From positions 1-64,000 of the forward strand of contig NZ_ATXP01000010.1 of NCBI RefSeq assembly GCF_000421745.1: a DNA stretch of 64,000 nt, in the 5' to 3' direction. Made by a program: the position numbers and the translations under genes. The notes beneath the pieces were generated by a model. That model was not told the origin of the DNA, ran no database searches, and saw only the letters and a list, made by a program, of their open reading frames with translations. This DNA is from Nesterenkonia alba DSM 19423. GTDB taxonomy: Bacteria; Actinomycetota; Actinomycetes; Actinomycetales; Micrococcaceae. Shown in pieces: positions 17,721 through 26,517 of this stretch (its first letter is position 1; each line of letters opens with the position of its first letter).

Positions 17721-18509
17721 TTACAGCGACCGGGTGATGATCGCGGTTTTGACTTCCTGAATCGCCTTGGTCACTTCGATGCCGCGCGGGCAGGCGTCGG
17801 TGCAGTTGAAGGTGGTGCGGCACCGCCACACGCCTTCTTTGTCGTTGAGGACTTCCAGGCGCATATCGCCGGCGTCGTCGCGGGAGTCGAAGATGAACCG
17901 GTGGGCGTTGACGATCGCCGCGGGTCCAAAATACTGCCCATCGGTCCAGAACACCGGGCACGAGCTGGTGCAGGCTGCACACAGGATGCACTTGGTGGTG
18001 TCATCGAACCGCTCCCGATCCTCTGGAGACTGCAGTCGCTCCGCAGTGGGAGCCGGGGAGTTGTTGATGAGGAAGGGCATGATCTCCCGGTAGGACTGGA
18101 AGAACGGTTCCATGTCCACGATGAGATCTTTCTCGATGGGTAGACCCTTGATCGCCTCGACAGTAATGGGCTTGGAGGTATCCAGATCCTTCAGCAGGGT
18201 CTTGCAGGCTAAACGGTTGCGGCCGTTGATACGCATCGCATCGGAACCGCAGATCCCGTGGGCGCAGGAGCGGCGGAAGGTCAACGACCCGTCAATCTCC
18301 CACTTGACCTTGTGCAGAGCATCGAGCACCCGGTCGGTGCCGTACATCGTCAGGGTCCACTCGTCCCACCAGGCGTCCTCGGCCCGTTCGGGGTCGTAGC
18401 GGCGGACCTTCAGAGTGACCTCGAAGCTCTCAATGGCGCCGGCGCCGTCGCCGGACTCACCGAGGTCCACAGTGGAGGCGGGCTCGTTCTCAACAGTGGC
18501 TGTGCTCAT
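17721..18509 (-). CDS. sdhB: Succinate dehydrogenase iron-sulfur subunit
   Basis: 262 residues. Three cluster motifs are visible: SCAHGICGSDAM plus a later Cys for the [2Fe-2S] centre, CILCAACTSSCP for [4Fe-4S], and CRTTFNCTDACP for [3Fe-4S]. It passes electrons from the SdhA flavin to the membrane subunits. The gene is last in the sdhC-sdhD-sdhA-sdhB operon; its ATG overlaps the sdhA stop by one base (TGATG). The N-terminal 30 residues are an acidic extension typical of actinobacterial SdhB. Confidence 0.96.
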   Translation of the reverse strand: MSTATVENEPASTVDLGESGDGAGAIESFEVTLKVRRYDPERAEDAWWDEWTLTMYGTDRVLDALHKVKWEIDGSLTFRRSCAHGICGSDAMRINGRNRLACKTLLKDLDTSKPITVEAIKGLPIEKDLIVDMEPFFQSYREIMPFLINNSPAPTAERLQSPEDRERFDDTTKCILCAACTSSCPVFWTDGQYFGPAAIVNAHRFIFDSRDDAGDMRLEVLNDKEGVWRCRTTFNCTDACPRGIEVTKAIQEVKTAIITRSL

Positions 18510-20296
18510 CAGTACTTACGCTCCATCGGCTCGTAACGGGTGAAGACCACCGGTTTGGTGTCGAAGCGGATGCCCTGGATACCCTCGGTCTCAGCCTCGG
18601 GGTCTTTGTAGAGCATCGAGTGCAGCATGAAGTTCTCATCGTCACGGTCGGGGAAGTCTTCACGGTAGTGCCCACCGCGGGACTCCTGACGGTGCAGGGC
18701 CGAGACGGTCATGACCTCAGCCATATCCAGCAGGAAGCCCAGCTCCACGGCTTCGAGCAGGTCGAGATTGAAGCGGCGACCCTTATCCTGCACGGTGATC
18801 TGGGTGTAGCGCTCCTTGAGTTCCCCGATCTTGGCCAGGGCCTCCTTGATGGTCTCCTCGGAGCGGAACACCTGCATATTGGCATCCATGGTCTCCTGCA
18901 GTTCGGCGCGGATCGCCCCGACCCGTTCGGAGCCGGTGGCATCGCGCAACATCTGCAGTTGGTCCACCACGAAGGTTTCCGGCGCCTCGGGGAGCTCGAC
19001 GAATTCAGCACCCTGTGCGTACTCGGCGGCGTAGATCCCGGCACGCTTGCCGAAGACGTTGATGTCCAGCAGGGAGTTGGTGCCCAGACGGTTGGAGCCG
19101 TGTACGGACACACAGGCCACCTCACCAGCGGCGTAGAGGCCCGGGACCACAGTCTCGTTGTCCTGGAGGACTTCGGCCTTGATGTTAGTGGGGATGCCAC
19201 CCATGGCGTAGTGGCAGGTGGGGAACACCGGCACCGGCTCGGTGTAGGGCTCCACACCCAGGTAGGTGCGGGCGAACTCGGTGATATCCGGGAGTTTGGC
19301 ATCGATGTGCTCCGGCTCCAGGTGAGTCAGATCCAGCAGCACATAGTCCTTATTCGGGCCGCAACCCCGGCCTTCACGCACCTCATTGGCCATGGACCGG
19401 GCCACAATGTCACGCGGGGCGAGGTCCTTAATGGTCGGCGCGTAGCGTTCCATGAACCGTTCACCCTCGCTGTTGCGGAGGATCCCGCCTTCACCGCGGG
19501 CCGCCTCGGAGAGCAGGATACCCAAACCGGCCAGCCCGGTGGGGTGGAATTGGACGAACTCCATGTCCTCCAGGGGGATACCCGCCCGGTAGGCGATCGC
19601 CATCCCATCACCGGTCAGCGTGTGGGCATTCGAGGTCGTCTTGAAGATCTTGCCCAGACCGCCGGAGGCAAAGACCACCGACTTGGCCTGGAAAATGTGG
19701 ATCTCCCCGGAGGCCAGGTCATAGGAGACCACCCCGGCGACCCGCTTCTGCTTGTACGGTGTGCCGTCCTCTTTGGTGGCGTCCTCTTCCACGGTGATGA
19801 GGTCGAGCACGTAGTACTCGTTGAAGAACTCGACGTTGTGCTTCACGCAGTTCTGGTAGAGCGTCTGCAAGATCATGTGACCGGTGCGGTCGGCGGCATA
19901 ACAGGCCCGGCGCACAGCGGCTTTACCGTGATCGCGGGTGTGCCCACCGAAGCGGCGCTGGTCGATCTTGCCTTCGGGGGTCCGGTTGAACGGCAGCCCC
20001 ATCTTCTCCAGGTCCAGGACGGCGTCGATGGCTTCTTTGGCCATGACCTCCGCGGCATCCTGGTCCACCAGGTAATCGCCACCTTTGACGGTGTCGAAAG
20101 TGTGCCACTCCCAGTTGTCCTCTTCGACATTGGCCAGGGCGGCGCACATACCACCCTGTGCGGCGCCGGTGTGGGAGCGGGTGGGGTACAGCTTGGTCAG
20201 CACGGCGGTGCGTGCCCGCTGACCGGATTCGATGGCGGCGCGCATCCCGGCGCCGCCTGCGCCGACGATGACGACGTCGTATTTGTGAACCTGCAT
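18509..20296 (-). CDS. sdhA: Succinate dehydrogenase flavoprotein subunit
   Basis: 595 residues. The FAD-binding [17 protein letters not shown] opens the protein; [10 protein letters not shown] contains the His that binds FAD covalently. [21 protein letters not shown] and the capping region [12 protein letters not shown] with [15 protein letters not shown] complete the fumarate reductase/succinate dehydrogenase signature. It oxidises succinate to fumarate in the TCA cycle on the cytoplasmic face of the membrane. Full length. A 60-base gap separates it from sdhD upstream. Confidence 0.97.
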   Translation of the reverse strand: MQVHKYDVVIVGAGGAGMRAAIESGQRARTAVLTKLYPTRSHTGAAQGGMCAALANVEEDNWEWHTFDTVKGGDYLVDQDAAEVMAKEAIDAVLDLEKMGLPFNRTPEGKIDQRRFGGHTRDHGKAAVRRACYAADRTGHMILQTLYQNCVKHNVEFFNEYYVLDLITVEEDATKEDGTPYKQKRVAGVVSYDLASGEIHIFQAKSVVFASGGLGKIFKTTSNAHTLTGDGMAIAYRAGIPLEDMEFVQFHPTGLAGLGILLSEAARGEGGILRNSEGERFMERYAPTIKDLAPRDIVARSMANEVREGRGCGPNKDYVLLDLTHLEPEHIDAKLPDITEFARTYLGVEPYTEPVPVFPTCHYAMGGIPTNIKAEVLQDNETVVPGLYAAGEVACVSVHGSNRLGTNSLLDINVFGKRAGIYAAEYAQGAEFVELPEAPETFVVDQLQMLRDATGSERVGAIRAELQETMDANMQVFRSEETIKEALAKIGELKERYTQITVQDKGRRFNLDLLEAVELGFLLDMAEVMTVSALHRQESRGGHYREDFPDRDDENFMLHSMLYKDPEAETEGIQGIRFDTKPVVFTRYEPMERKY

Positions 20297-20356
20297 CAGT
20301 GTGTTCGGCTCTCTTCTCGTGAGTGGGTGCGGAAGCGGATGCGGACTACTCGGCGG

Positions 20357-20866
20357 TCACACGCCGTGGCAGAACTCAGGGGCCACGCCTTCGAGCAGGT
20401 TGCCGGCCTCATCGGTCAGGCAGGGCTCGAAGGTGAAGATGACCATGGTGCCCAGGATGATGATCACTGCTGCCGAGAGGTACAGGATCGCCTTCAGCCA
20501 GGCACGGGTGGAGTCCTTCTCCGCGTAGTCGTTGATGATGGTGCGCATGCCGTTGGTGCCGTGCAGCATCGCCAGCCACAGCATGGTCAGATCCCAGAAC
20601 TGCCAGACGGGGTTAGCCCATTTGCCGGCCACGAAGCTGAAGTCGATCTGGTGGATACCGTCGCCGACCATCAGGTTGACCCAGAGGTGGACGAAGATCA
20701 GCACCACCAGGGCCGCGCCGGAGACGCGCATGAAGACCCAGGCCATCATTTCGAAGTTGCTACGCGAGGTGCGGGAGCGCAGGTACTTCGGGTCGATGCG
20801 GCCCGAGCGGGGTGCCTCAATGCCCTGGGCGGGCAGAACAGCTTCAGGATTTGCCTGTGTCGCCAT
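20357..20866 (-). CDS. sdhD: Succinate dehydrogenase membrane anchor subunit
   Basis: 169 residues with three hydrophobic helices. The first follows SNFEMMAWVFMRVSGAALVV, which holds the R-x-S-G motif of SdhC/SdhD subunits near the haem and quinone site. The others are around LWLAMLHGTNGMRTIINDYA and ILYLSAAVIIILGTMVIFTF. HGTNGMR is the usual conserved anchor segment, with a His likely to be a haem ligand. It forms the membrane domain with SdhC. The gene lies three bases after sdhC. Confidence 0.92.
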   Translation of the reverse strand: MATQANPEAVLPAQGIEAPRSGRIDPKYLRSRTSRSNFEMMAWVFMRVSGAALVVLIFVHLWVNLMVGDGIHQIDFSFVAGKWANPVWQFWDLTMLWLAMLHGTNGMRTIINDYAEKDSTRAWLKAILYLSAAVIIILGTMVIFTFEPCLTDEAGNLLEGVAPEFCHGV

Positions 20867-20869
20867 GGT

Positions 20870-21286
20870 TTAGAACCCCTCCCAGCCTTCGAGGAACAGC
20901 ATCAGGTGCCGGACGGTGAATCCGATCATCGTCACGGCCCAGACAATGAGCACGCCCCAGAGCATCTGACGGTGGTACCGGGTGCCCTTCTTCCAGAAAT
21001 CCACCAGGATGATGCGGATTCCGTTGAAGGCGTGGAAGACGATCCCGCCGACCAGGCCGATCTCGCCGATAATCATGATCGGGTGCTTATAAGCACCGAT
21101 CACCGCGTTGTAGGCCTCCGGGCTGACCCTCACCAGTGAGGTGTCAAGCACGTGAACCAAAAGGAAAAAGAAGATACCGACGCCGGTGATGCGGTGCCCG
21201 ACCCAGGACCACATCCCCTCGCGTCCCTTATAGAGAGTGCCGCGGCCTCCCGAAGCACTCTTCGTCTCAGATTCTGTCTGCGTCAC
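20870..21286 (-). CDS. sdhC: Succinate dehydrogenase cytochrome b subunit
   Basis: 138 residues from the GTG at 21286, preferred over the ATG at 21307 because GGGAGG lies just upstream of the GTG and nothing comparable precedes the ATG. Three membrane helices are seen. The motif MWSWVGHRITGVGIFFF is the S-x-x-H-R-x-T/S-G signature of cytochrome b556, and VFHAFNGIRIILVDF carries a second conserved His. First gene of sdhCDAB. A TAGGAT at 21338–21343 (minus strand) may be its -10 box. Confidence 0.93.
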   Translation of the reverse strand: MTQTESETKSASGGRGTLYKGREGMWSWVGHRITGVGIFFFLLVHVLDTSLVRVSPEAYNAVIGAYKHPIMIIGEIGLVGGIVFHAFNGIRIILVDFWKKGTRYHRQMLWGVLIVWAVTMIGFTVRHLMLFLEGWEGF

Positions 21287-21374
21287 CGGTGGTGAACCTC
21301 CCTGCATCGTCGCATGGCGCGAAGCTTCATCCCCGACATCCTAGCCGTTAACTGCTATATGAACCGAAAATTTC

Positions 21375-21391
21375 TTCTACAGCTTGTAGAA
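21375..21391. promoter_or_regulatory. 17-bp palindrome in the sdhC–manC divergent gap
   Basis: TTCTACA-GCT-TGTAGAA is a perfect 7-bp inverted repeat in an AT-rich patch of the divergent promoter region. It is upstream of both the proposed sdh -10 and the manC -10, so a protein bound here could act on either. I do not recognise the binding protein. Confidence 0.55.
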
Positions 21392-21443
21392 AAGTGTGAC
21401 GTCGGATGATTCCCTCAATGCCGCGACTGAGCGGCCCTCGCAT

Positions 21444-21449
21444 TAGGCT
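21444..21449 (+). promoter_or_regulatory. -10 box for leaderless manC
   Basis: TAGGCT lies seven bases before the GTG at 21457. No ribosome site precedes that codon, so transcription probably starts at or next to it. Confidence 0.45.
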
Positions 21450-21456
21450 GTCTCAG

Positions 21457-22575
21457 GTGACGAGTGACGATCTGCTGCGGCGTTTTCATGTGGTGATTCC
21501 TGCTGGTGGTGTGGGGACGCGGCTGTGGCCGTTGTCCCGGGCGGATGCGCCGAAGTTTTTGCACGATCTGACCGGGTCAGGCACCACCTTGATCCGCTCG
21601 ACCTATGAGCGGCTGTTGCCGTTGGCCCAGCATCGGGTGATGGTGGTCACCGGGCAGAAGCATTCTGTTGCGGTGACAGCTCAGATCCCAGAGTTAGCCC
21701 CCGATGACCTGGTGTTGGAGCCAGAACCGAAGGATTCGGCTGCTGCGATTGGGCTGGCTGCCGCGATTCTGCACGCCCGGGATCCAGAGACAATTATGGG
21801 CTCCTTCGCCGCCGATCAGGTCATCCACCCGGTGGCTCCTTTCCAGCAGGCGGTCGCTGAGGCGGTGGCCACTGCCGCCGCAGGCAAGATCGTCACCATT
21901 GGAATTCGACCCTCGCATGCTTCAACCGCATTTGGGTATATCCGGCAGGGGGAGCGGTTAGAGGTTGCTGGTGCGCCGCGGGCCCATCATGTGATCGAGT
22001 TCGTGGAGAAACCTCAGGCCGCGGTGGCTGCACAGTATCTGGCCAGTGGGGATTACCTGTGGAATGCAGGGATGTTCGTGGCCCCGGTGAAACTGTTGTT
22101 GGATCACCTGCAGGCTGCCCAACCTCAGCTGTATACCGGGTTGAGTCAGATCGCTGCGGCCTGGGACACCGAGGATCGTCAGGACGTTCTGATGAAGGTG
22201 TGGCCTGAGCTGCCGAAGACCGCGATTGATTATGCCGTGGCGGAGCCGGCTGCGGCTGCCGGGGATGTGGCAGTGATTCCGGGGGAGTTCACCTGGGATG
22301 ATGTGGGAGACTTCGCTGCCATCGCTCGGTTGAATCCGGCCCATGCCCAGGAGGGCATGACGGTCCTGGGGGAGCGTAAAGCCCGGGTCTACTCCGAGGA
22401 CGCCACCGGGGTCGTGGTCGCTGACACCAACCGGGTGGTGGCGCTGATCGGAGTGGAGAACATCGTAGTTGTCGATACTGAGGACGCCCTGCTGGTCACC
22501 ACCACAGATCACGCGCAAAACGTGAAAAAAGCCGTCGAAGCACTCAAGGAGAAGGGAGACAACGATGTCCTCTGA
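21457..22575 (+). CDS. manC: Mannose-1-phosphate guanylyltransferase
   Basis: 372 residues from the GTG at 21457; an ATG at 21406 in the same frame would add 17 residues with no ribosome site and no family support. The nucleotidyltransferase opening FHVVIPAGGVGTRLWPLSR, PKFLHDLTG, EPEPKDSAAAIGLAAA, the metal site FAADQVI, VEKP and the sugar-binding YLWNAGMF are typical of GDP-mannose pyrophosphorylases. It makes GDP-mannose for cell-envelope mannans and glycolipids. There is no C-terminal isomerase domain. The last 11 bases overlap the next gene. Confidence 0.9.
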   Translation: MTSDDLLRRFHVVIPAGGVGTRLWPLSRADAPKFLHDLTGSGTTLIRSTYERLLPLAQHRVMVVTGQKHSVAVTAQIPELAPDDLVLEPEPKDSAAAIGLAAAILHARDPETIMGSFAADQVIHPVAPFQQAVAEAVATAAAGKIVTIGIRPSHASTAFGYIRQGERLEVAGAPRAHHVIEFVEKPQAAVAAQYLASGDYLWNAGMFVAPVKLLLDHLQAAQPQLYTGLSQIAAAWDTEDRQDVLMKVWPELPKTAIDYAVAEPAAAAGDVAVIPGEFTWDDVGDFAAIARLNPAHAQEGMTVLGERKARVYSEDATGVVVADTNRVVALIGVENIVVVDTEDALLVTTTDHAQNVKKAVEALKEKGDNDVL

Positions 22576-23848
22576 GGCCGAGGCCCCAGAGACCACCGCC
22601 AGAGTCGACGCCGAGGTGTCCGGTGCCGCCGGCGACCAGGTCGACGCGGGGGCTCTCATCTCCGAACTCGAAGGTGACCTCATCACCTTCCGGCGAGACA
22701 TTCACGCCCACCCGGAGCTGTCCTGGAAAGAAGAACGCACCACGGAGCGGATCATCGCTGAACTGGAAGCCGTGGGATTACAACCCCAGCGTTTCCCGGA
22801 GACGACCGGCGTGTGGGTCGACGTCGGGCCCGAAGACGACCAAGCCCCCTACGCGGCGGCATTCCGCGGGGACATTGACGCCTTGCCCATCGTAGAGACC
22901 ACCGGGTTGGAGTACGCCTCGCAGAACGAGGGGGTGGCCCACTCTTGCGGCCACGACATCCACACCACTGTGATGCTTGGCCTGGCACGCGCCCTGCATC
23001 AGCTGCACACCCAGCGCATTGCCGCCGGCCACACCGCCGGGCTGGGCGCCCGGGTGCGCATCATCTTCCAACCGGCCGAAGAACAGTTCCCCGGCGGAGC
23101 CAAGGAAGCCGTCCGGCAGGGCCTGTTGCAACCGGTGCCGCGGATCTTCGCACTGCACTGCGATCCCAAACTCACCGTGGGAGCCATCGGCACCCGGATC
23201 GGGCCGATCACCTCCGCCGGCGATCTGGTCCGGGTCGAGGTGACTGGCCGCGGTGGGCACACCTCCCGTCCACACCTGACCGAGGACGTCGTCGGGGCTC
23301 TAGGACATATCGCCACCATGGTGCCGGCCGTACTGGCCCGCAGAATCGATGTCCGCAGTGGGGTCTCCCTGGTCTGGGGGCACATCGAAGCCGGCAACGC
23401 CGCCAACGCGATTCCCTCAGTGGGAACTCTTCACGGAACGATGCGCGTGCTGGACATCGACGCCTGGAAAGAAGCCGGTGGTTATCTCAGCGCCATCGTC
23501 CAGGAGGCGGCAGCACCCTACGGGGTCGACGTCGCCCTCGACCATGTGCGCGGGGTCCCACCGGTGAGCAACACCTCGGCTGAGACAGCGATTGTCGATG
23601 AGGCCGCCAAGCGGGTCCTGGGCCGGAGGAACCTCACCCTGGCTGAGCAGTCCATGGGCGGGGAGGACTTCGGCTGGATGACCCAGGAGGTTCCCGGGTC
23701 CATGTTCCGCCTGGGCACTAAGACCCCAGACGGGGAGGACTACGATCTCCACCGCGGCGACTACATCCCCGATGAGCGCGCTATCGCCGTGGGGGTCAAA
23801 GTGATGACCGCGGTGGCTGAGACCTGTATCAGCGAGGCGCGGCCGTGA
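22565..23848 (+). CDS. M20-family amidohydrolase (N-acyl-amino acid hydrolase type)
   Basis: 427 residues; AAGGAG precedes the ATG and the start overlaps manC by 11 bases. IHAHPELSWKE, FRGDIDALPI, VAHSCGHDIHTTVML with metal-binding Cys/His, and FQPAEEQFPGGAKE are the M20D signature. The dimerisation domain starts near RVEVTGRGGHTSRPH. The terminal GGEDFGWM supplies the last metal ligands. Such enzymes cleave N-acyl amino acids or amide conjugates in the cytosol. In Micrococcaceae this gene sits regularly between manC and cdd. An N-terminal extension of about 30 residues is acidic and probably disordered. Confidence 0.88.
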   Translation: MSSEAEAPETTARVDAEVSGAAGDQVDAGALISELEGDLITFRRDIHAHPELSWKEERTTERIIAELEAVGLQPQRFPETTGVWVDVGPEDDQAPYAAAFRGDIDALPIVETTGLEYASQNEGVAHSCGHDIHTTVMLGLARALHQLHTQRIAAGHTAGLGARVRIIFQPAEEQFPGGAKEAVRQGLLQPVPRIFALHCDPKLTVGAIGTRIGPITSAGDLVRVEVTGRGGHTSRPHLTEDVVGALGHIATMVPAVLARRIDVRSGVSLVWGHIEAGNAANAIPSVGTLHGTMRVLDIDAWKEAGGYLSAIVQEAAAPYGVDVALDHVRGVPPVSNTSAETAIVDEAAKRVLGRRNLTLAEQSMGGEDFGWMTQEVPGSMFRLGTKTPDGEDYDLHRGDYIPDERAIAVGVKVMTAVAETCISEARP

Positions 23849-24255
23849 CAGCCGCCCAGGCAGTCGACTTCGAGGCGCTGACCACAGCTGCCACCGAAGC
23901 CATGCATGCTGCCTACGCCCCCTATTCGGACTACCCGGTTGGGGCGGCGGCACTCACCGAGGACGGCCGGATCATCACCGGCTGCAATGTGGAGAATGCC
24001 TCCTACGGGCTGGGGTTGTGCGCTGAATGCACACTGATCGGCCAACTGCGACTCACCGGCGGCGGGCGGTTGCGTGCTTTCACCTGTGTCAACAGTGCAG
24101 GGGAGACGATCACCCCGTGCGGACGGTGCCGGCAACTGTTGGCCGAATTCGCCGCCGAAACACTGTGGATCAAAACCGCCGCGGGTGTGACCACCCTGCA
24201 GGCCCTGCTGCCAGAGGCCTTCGGCCCGGCCGACCTCACCGCGGAGAACCGATGA
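23845..24255 (+). CDS. cdd: Cytidine deaminase
   Basis: 136 residues from a GTG that overlaps the previous stop (GTGA). The substrate motif is GCNVENASYGLGLCAECT, where CAE carries the catalytic Glu and the first zinc Cys. TPCGRCRQLLAEF supplies the other two Cys ligands. It deaminates cytidine and deoxycytidine to uridine and deoxyuridine for pyrimidine salvage. It is co-transcribed with deoA, with a four-base overlap. Confidence 0.95.
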   Translation: MTAAQAVDFEALTTAATEAMHAAYAPYSDYPVGAAALTEDGRIITGCNVENASYGLGLCAECTLIGQLRLTGGGRLRAFTCVNSAGETITPCGRCRQLLAEFAAETLWIKTAAGVTTLQALLPEAFGPADLTAENR

Positions 24256-25655
24256 ACCCCCAGCGCCGCTCAGCTGTCAACGGCACTGATGGTGCCACCG
24301 CAGCGTTCGACCATGAGGCTTTCAACCCCGAGGCTTTTGACCCTGAAGCCTTTGACGCGGTGGACCTCATCCGGTGTAAGCGTGACCGCGGCGAACTGAC
24401 CCCGGCGCAGAGCCGCTGGTTGATGCAGGCCTACACGGCCGGCGTCGTCGCCGATGAGCAAATGAGTGCACTGGCCATGGCCGTGTTGCTCAATGGGATG
24501 ACCCGGGCCGAGACCGCCGCATGGACTGAGGCGATGATTGCCACCGGTGAGCGGATGAATTTCAGTGGACTCACCGACGACGCCGGCACCCGACTCCCCA
24601 CAGTTGATAAACACTCCACCGGAGGAGTGGGGGACAAGATCACCCTGCCCCTGGCGCCGTTGGTGGCCAGCTACGGGGTGGCCGTACCGCAAGTCTCCGG
24701 GCGGGGCCTGGGCCACACCGGTGGCACCCTGGATAAGCTCGAATCGATCCCCGGCTGGCAGGCTGAGGTGAGTACCCGTCAGATGCTGAACCAACTACGT
24801 CAGGTCGGCGCGGTGGTCGCCGCCGCGGGGGAAGGGCTGGTCCCGGCGGACCGGAAGCTTTACGCCCTGCGGGATGTCACCGGAACCGTGGAGTCCATCC
24901 CCCTGGTGGCCAGTTCCATCATGTCGAAGAAAATCGCCGAAGGTGCCGAGTCCCTGGTGCTCGATGTCAAAACCGGTAGCGGAGCCTTTATGAAGACCTC
25001 CGAGGACGCCGCGGAGTTAGCACGGACCATGGTCGCCCTCGGCACCGACGCCGGAGTACGCACGACTGCGCTCATCACGGAAATGGGCACTCCTTTGGGG
25101 CGTAGTGCCGGCAACGCCGTGGAGGTCGCCGAGGCCATGGAGGTACTCGCCGGAGGCGGGCCTGACGACGTCGTCGAGCTCACCTGCGCACTGGCCGCTG
25201 AAATGCTCGCCTCCGCTGGAGTGGATGCCGACCCCGCCGAACACCTGCGCAACGGTCGGGCCATGGACACCTGGCGGGCGATGATCCGGGCCCAGGGGGG
25301 CGACCCGGAAGCACCCCTGCCGCAAGCCAAACACCAGCACACCATCCCCGCGCCGGACAGTGGTGTCCTCACCCACCTGGACGCCTACGCGGTCGGCATC
25401 GCCGCCTGGCGGTTGGGAGCCGGTCGTGCCCGTAAAGAGGACCCGGTCTCGTCCGTCGCCGGGGTGAACCTGTGCGCCAAACCGGGGGACACCGTCACCG
25501 CGGGAGCGCCACTGCTGACGCTGCACACCGATGATCCGAGTCGCATCGCCCGGGCAGAACAAGCCCTCGAAGGCGCTTACCAGGTGGCGTGCCAGGAGAC
25601 GGAGCTTAAGCTCCCGCCGCTTATCCACGACCGCATCACCGCCGAGGCCCTGTAA
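24252..25655 (+). CDS. deoA: Thymidine/pyrimidine-nucleoside phosphorylase
   Basis: 467 residues from the ATG at 24252, overlapping cdd by four bases. The signature KHSTGGVGDKITLPLAPL, SGRGLGHTGGTLDKLES, MSKKIAEGAESLVLDVKTGS and GNAVEVAEAME identify the family. It cleaves thymidine, deoxyuridine or uridine with phosphate, taking over the product of Cdd. Homologues begin almost at AFDAVDLIRCKRDRGEL. Here about 33 extra residues precede it, including a short tandem repeat (24315–24359). Confidence 0.95.
   Translation: MNPQRRSAVNGTDGATAAFDHEAFNPEAFDPEAFDAVDLIRCKRDRGELTPAQSRWLMQAYTAGVVADEQMSALAMAVLLNGMTRAETAAWTEAMIATGERMNFSGLTDDAGTRLPTVDKHSTGGVGDKITLPLAPLVASYGVAVPQVSGRGLGHTGGTLDKLESIPGWQAEVSTRQMLNQLRQVGAVVAAAGEGLVPADRKLYALRDVTGTVESIPLVASSIMSKKIAEGAESLVLDVKTGSGAFMKTSEDAAELARTMVALGTDAGVRTTALITEMGTPLGRSAGNAVEVAEAMEVLAGGGPDDVVELTCALAAEMLASAGVDADPAEHLRNGRAMDTWRAMIRAQGGDPEAPLPQAKHQHTIPAPDSGVLTHLDAYAVGIAAWRLGAGRARKEDPVSSVAGVNLCAKPGDTVTAGAPLLTLHTDDPSRIARAEQALEGAYQVACQETELKLPPLIHDRITAEAL
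24315..24359 (+). repeat. Three 15-bp tandem units at the start of deoA
   Basis: GAGGCTTTCAACCCC, GAGGCTTTTGACCCT and GAAGCCTTTGACGCG follow each other in frame, encoding EAFNP-EAFDP-EAFDA. The last unit is the normal start of the enzyme core, so the first two look like duplicated copies. Confidence 0.8.
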
Positions 25656-25666
25656 CCGGAGCCGCC

Positions 25667-26488
25667 GTGGGACTCAGCGAGATCATCGACCGCGCCCAGG
25701 AGCTCGTGCTCGACGCCGCCTCCGGGTGGTGGACCCTCCTGGGCCTGTTCGCCTTCTGCGTGGGTGACGGGTTCTTCCCCGTCCTGCCGTCGGACACCAT
25801 CGTCATCGGACTGGCCTCCGTGCAGGGGGAGCCCGGCACGCCCTTCTGGCTGTGGATCACCCTGGTAGCCGCAGCCGGAGCCGTCACCGGGGATTTCATC
25901 GCCTGGCATATGGGACGCGCCATTGGCACCGAGCGGTTCCGGTGGATGCGTAAACCCGCCATGCAGCGGACTCTGCTGTGGGCTCGTCACGAGCTCGACA
26001 AACGCGGAGTGCTGGTCATCTTCGTCGGACGGTTCATCCCCGGAGCGCGGGTCGCCATCAACTTCGTGGCCGGGTCCACTGCTTTCTCCCTGCGGCGGTT
26101 CTTGCTCATCGACGCGGCAGCTTCGCTGATGTGGGCGGGGTGGCTGACCGGGCTCGGGGTGGTGGGTACAGCACTTTTCGGCAATATGTTCATCGCGATG
26201 GTGGTGGGGATCGGAGTCGCGATCGTTGTCGGGTGGATCTTCGAACGGGCGTTCGCGCGCCTGACCGCATGGCTGGATTCCCGTGGCGTGCAGATCGACC
26301 CGGAGGGCTATCAGGACACCTCCACCATCGAAGTGGAGCTTCCGTTGCACCTGCCCGGCCGCCGTGGTGAGCACCACGGTCACTCCCGGCACCGTGAAGA
26401 CCACCACGACGACGACGCCACTGGCGGTCACTGCGACCCCGACGACGAAGACGGCGCAGATCCGGAGCGTTCCCACCCTTCCGGTTGA
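25667..26488 (+). CDS. DedA family membrane protein with His/Asp-rich tail
   Basis: 273 residues from the GTG at 25667 (GGAG upstream), 11 bases after deoA. The DedA/VTT core covers residues about 20–200: GDGFFPVLPSDTIVI, then the conserved FVGRFIPGARVAINFVAGST with the family's F-x-R-x-x-P-x-x-R motif, and four to five hydrophobic helices. DedA proteins are linked to lipid-carrier (undecaprenyl phosphate) translocation and proton-driven homeostasis. The last 45 residues are unusual: GEHHGHSRHREDHHDDD and more, with nine His and many Asp plus one Cys, suggesting metal binding. The gene converges on the siderophore operon. Confidence 0.85.
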   Translation: MGLSEIIDRAQELVLDAASGWWTLLGLFAFCVGDGFFPVLPSDTIVIGLASVQGEPGTPFWLWITLVAAAGAVTGDFIAWHMGRAIGTERFRWMRKPAMQRTLLWARHELDKRGVLVIFVGRFIPGARVAINFVAGSTAFSLRRFLLIDAAASLMWAGWLTGLGVVGTALFGNMFIAMVVGIGVAIVVGWIFERAFARLTAWLDSRGVQIDPEGYQDTSTIEVELPLHLPGRRGEHHGHSRHREDHHDDDATGGHCDPDDEDGADPERSHPSG

Positions 26489-26499
26489 GCGCTCGAGCC

Positions 26500-26517
26500 A
26501 GCCAGGGCTTCCTGGCT
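26500..26517. terminator. Hairpin between convergent dedA and siderophore ATPase genes
   Basis: AGCCAGG-GCTT-CCTGGCT, a perfect 7-bp stem with a tetraloop, lies in the 28-base gap between the two stop codons. It can act in both directions; no T-run follows. Confidence 0.6.

Noticed and set aside
18620..21139. Plus-strand open frame of 839 codons
   Set aside because: It is antisense to sdhA and sdhD, whose families are certain; high-GC codon bias creates such long mirror frames.
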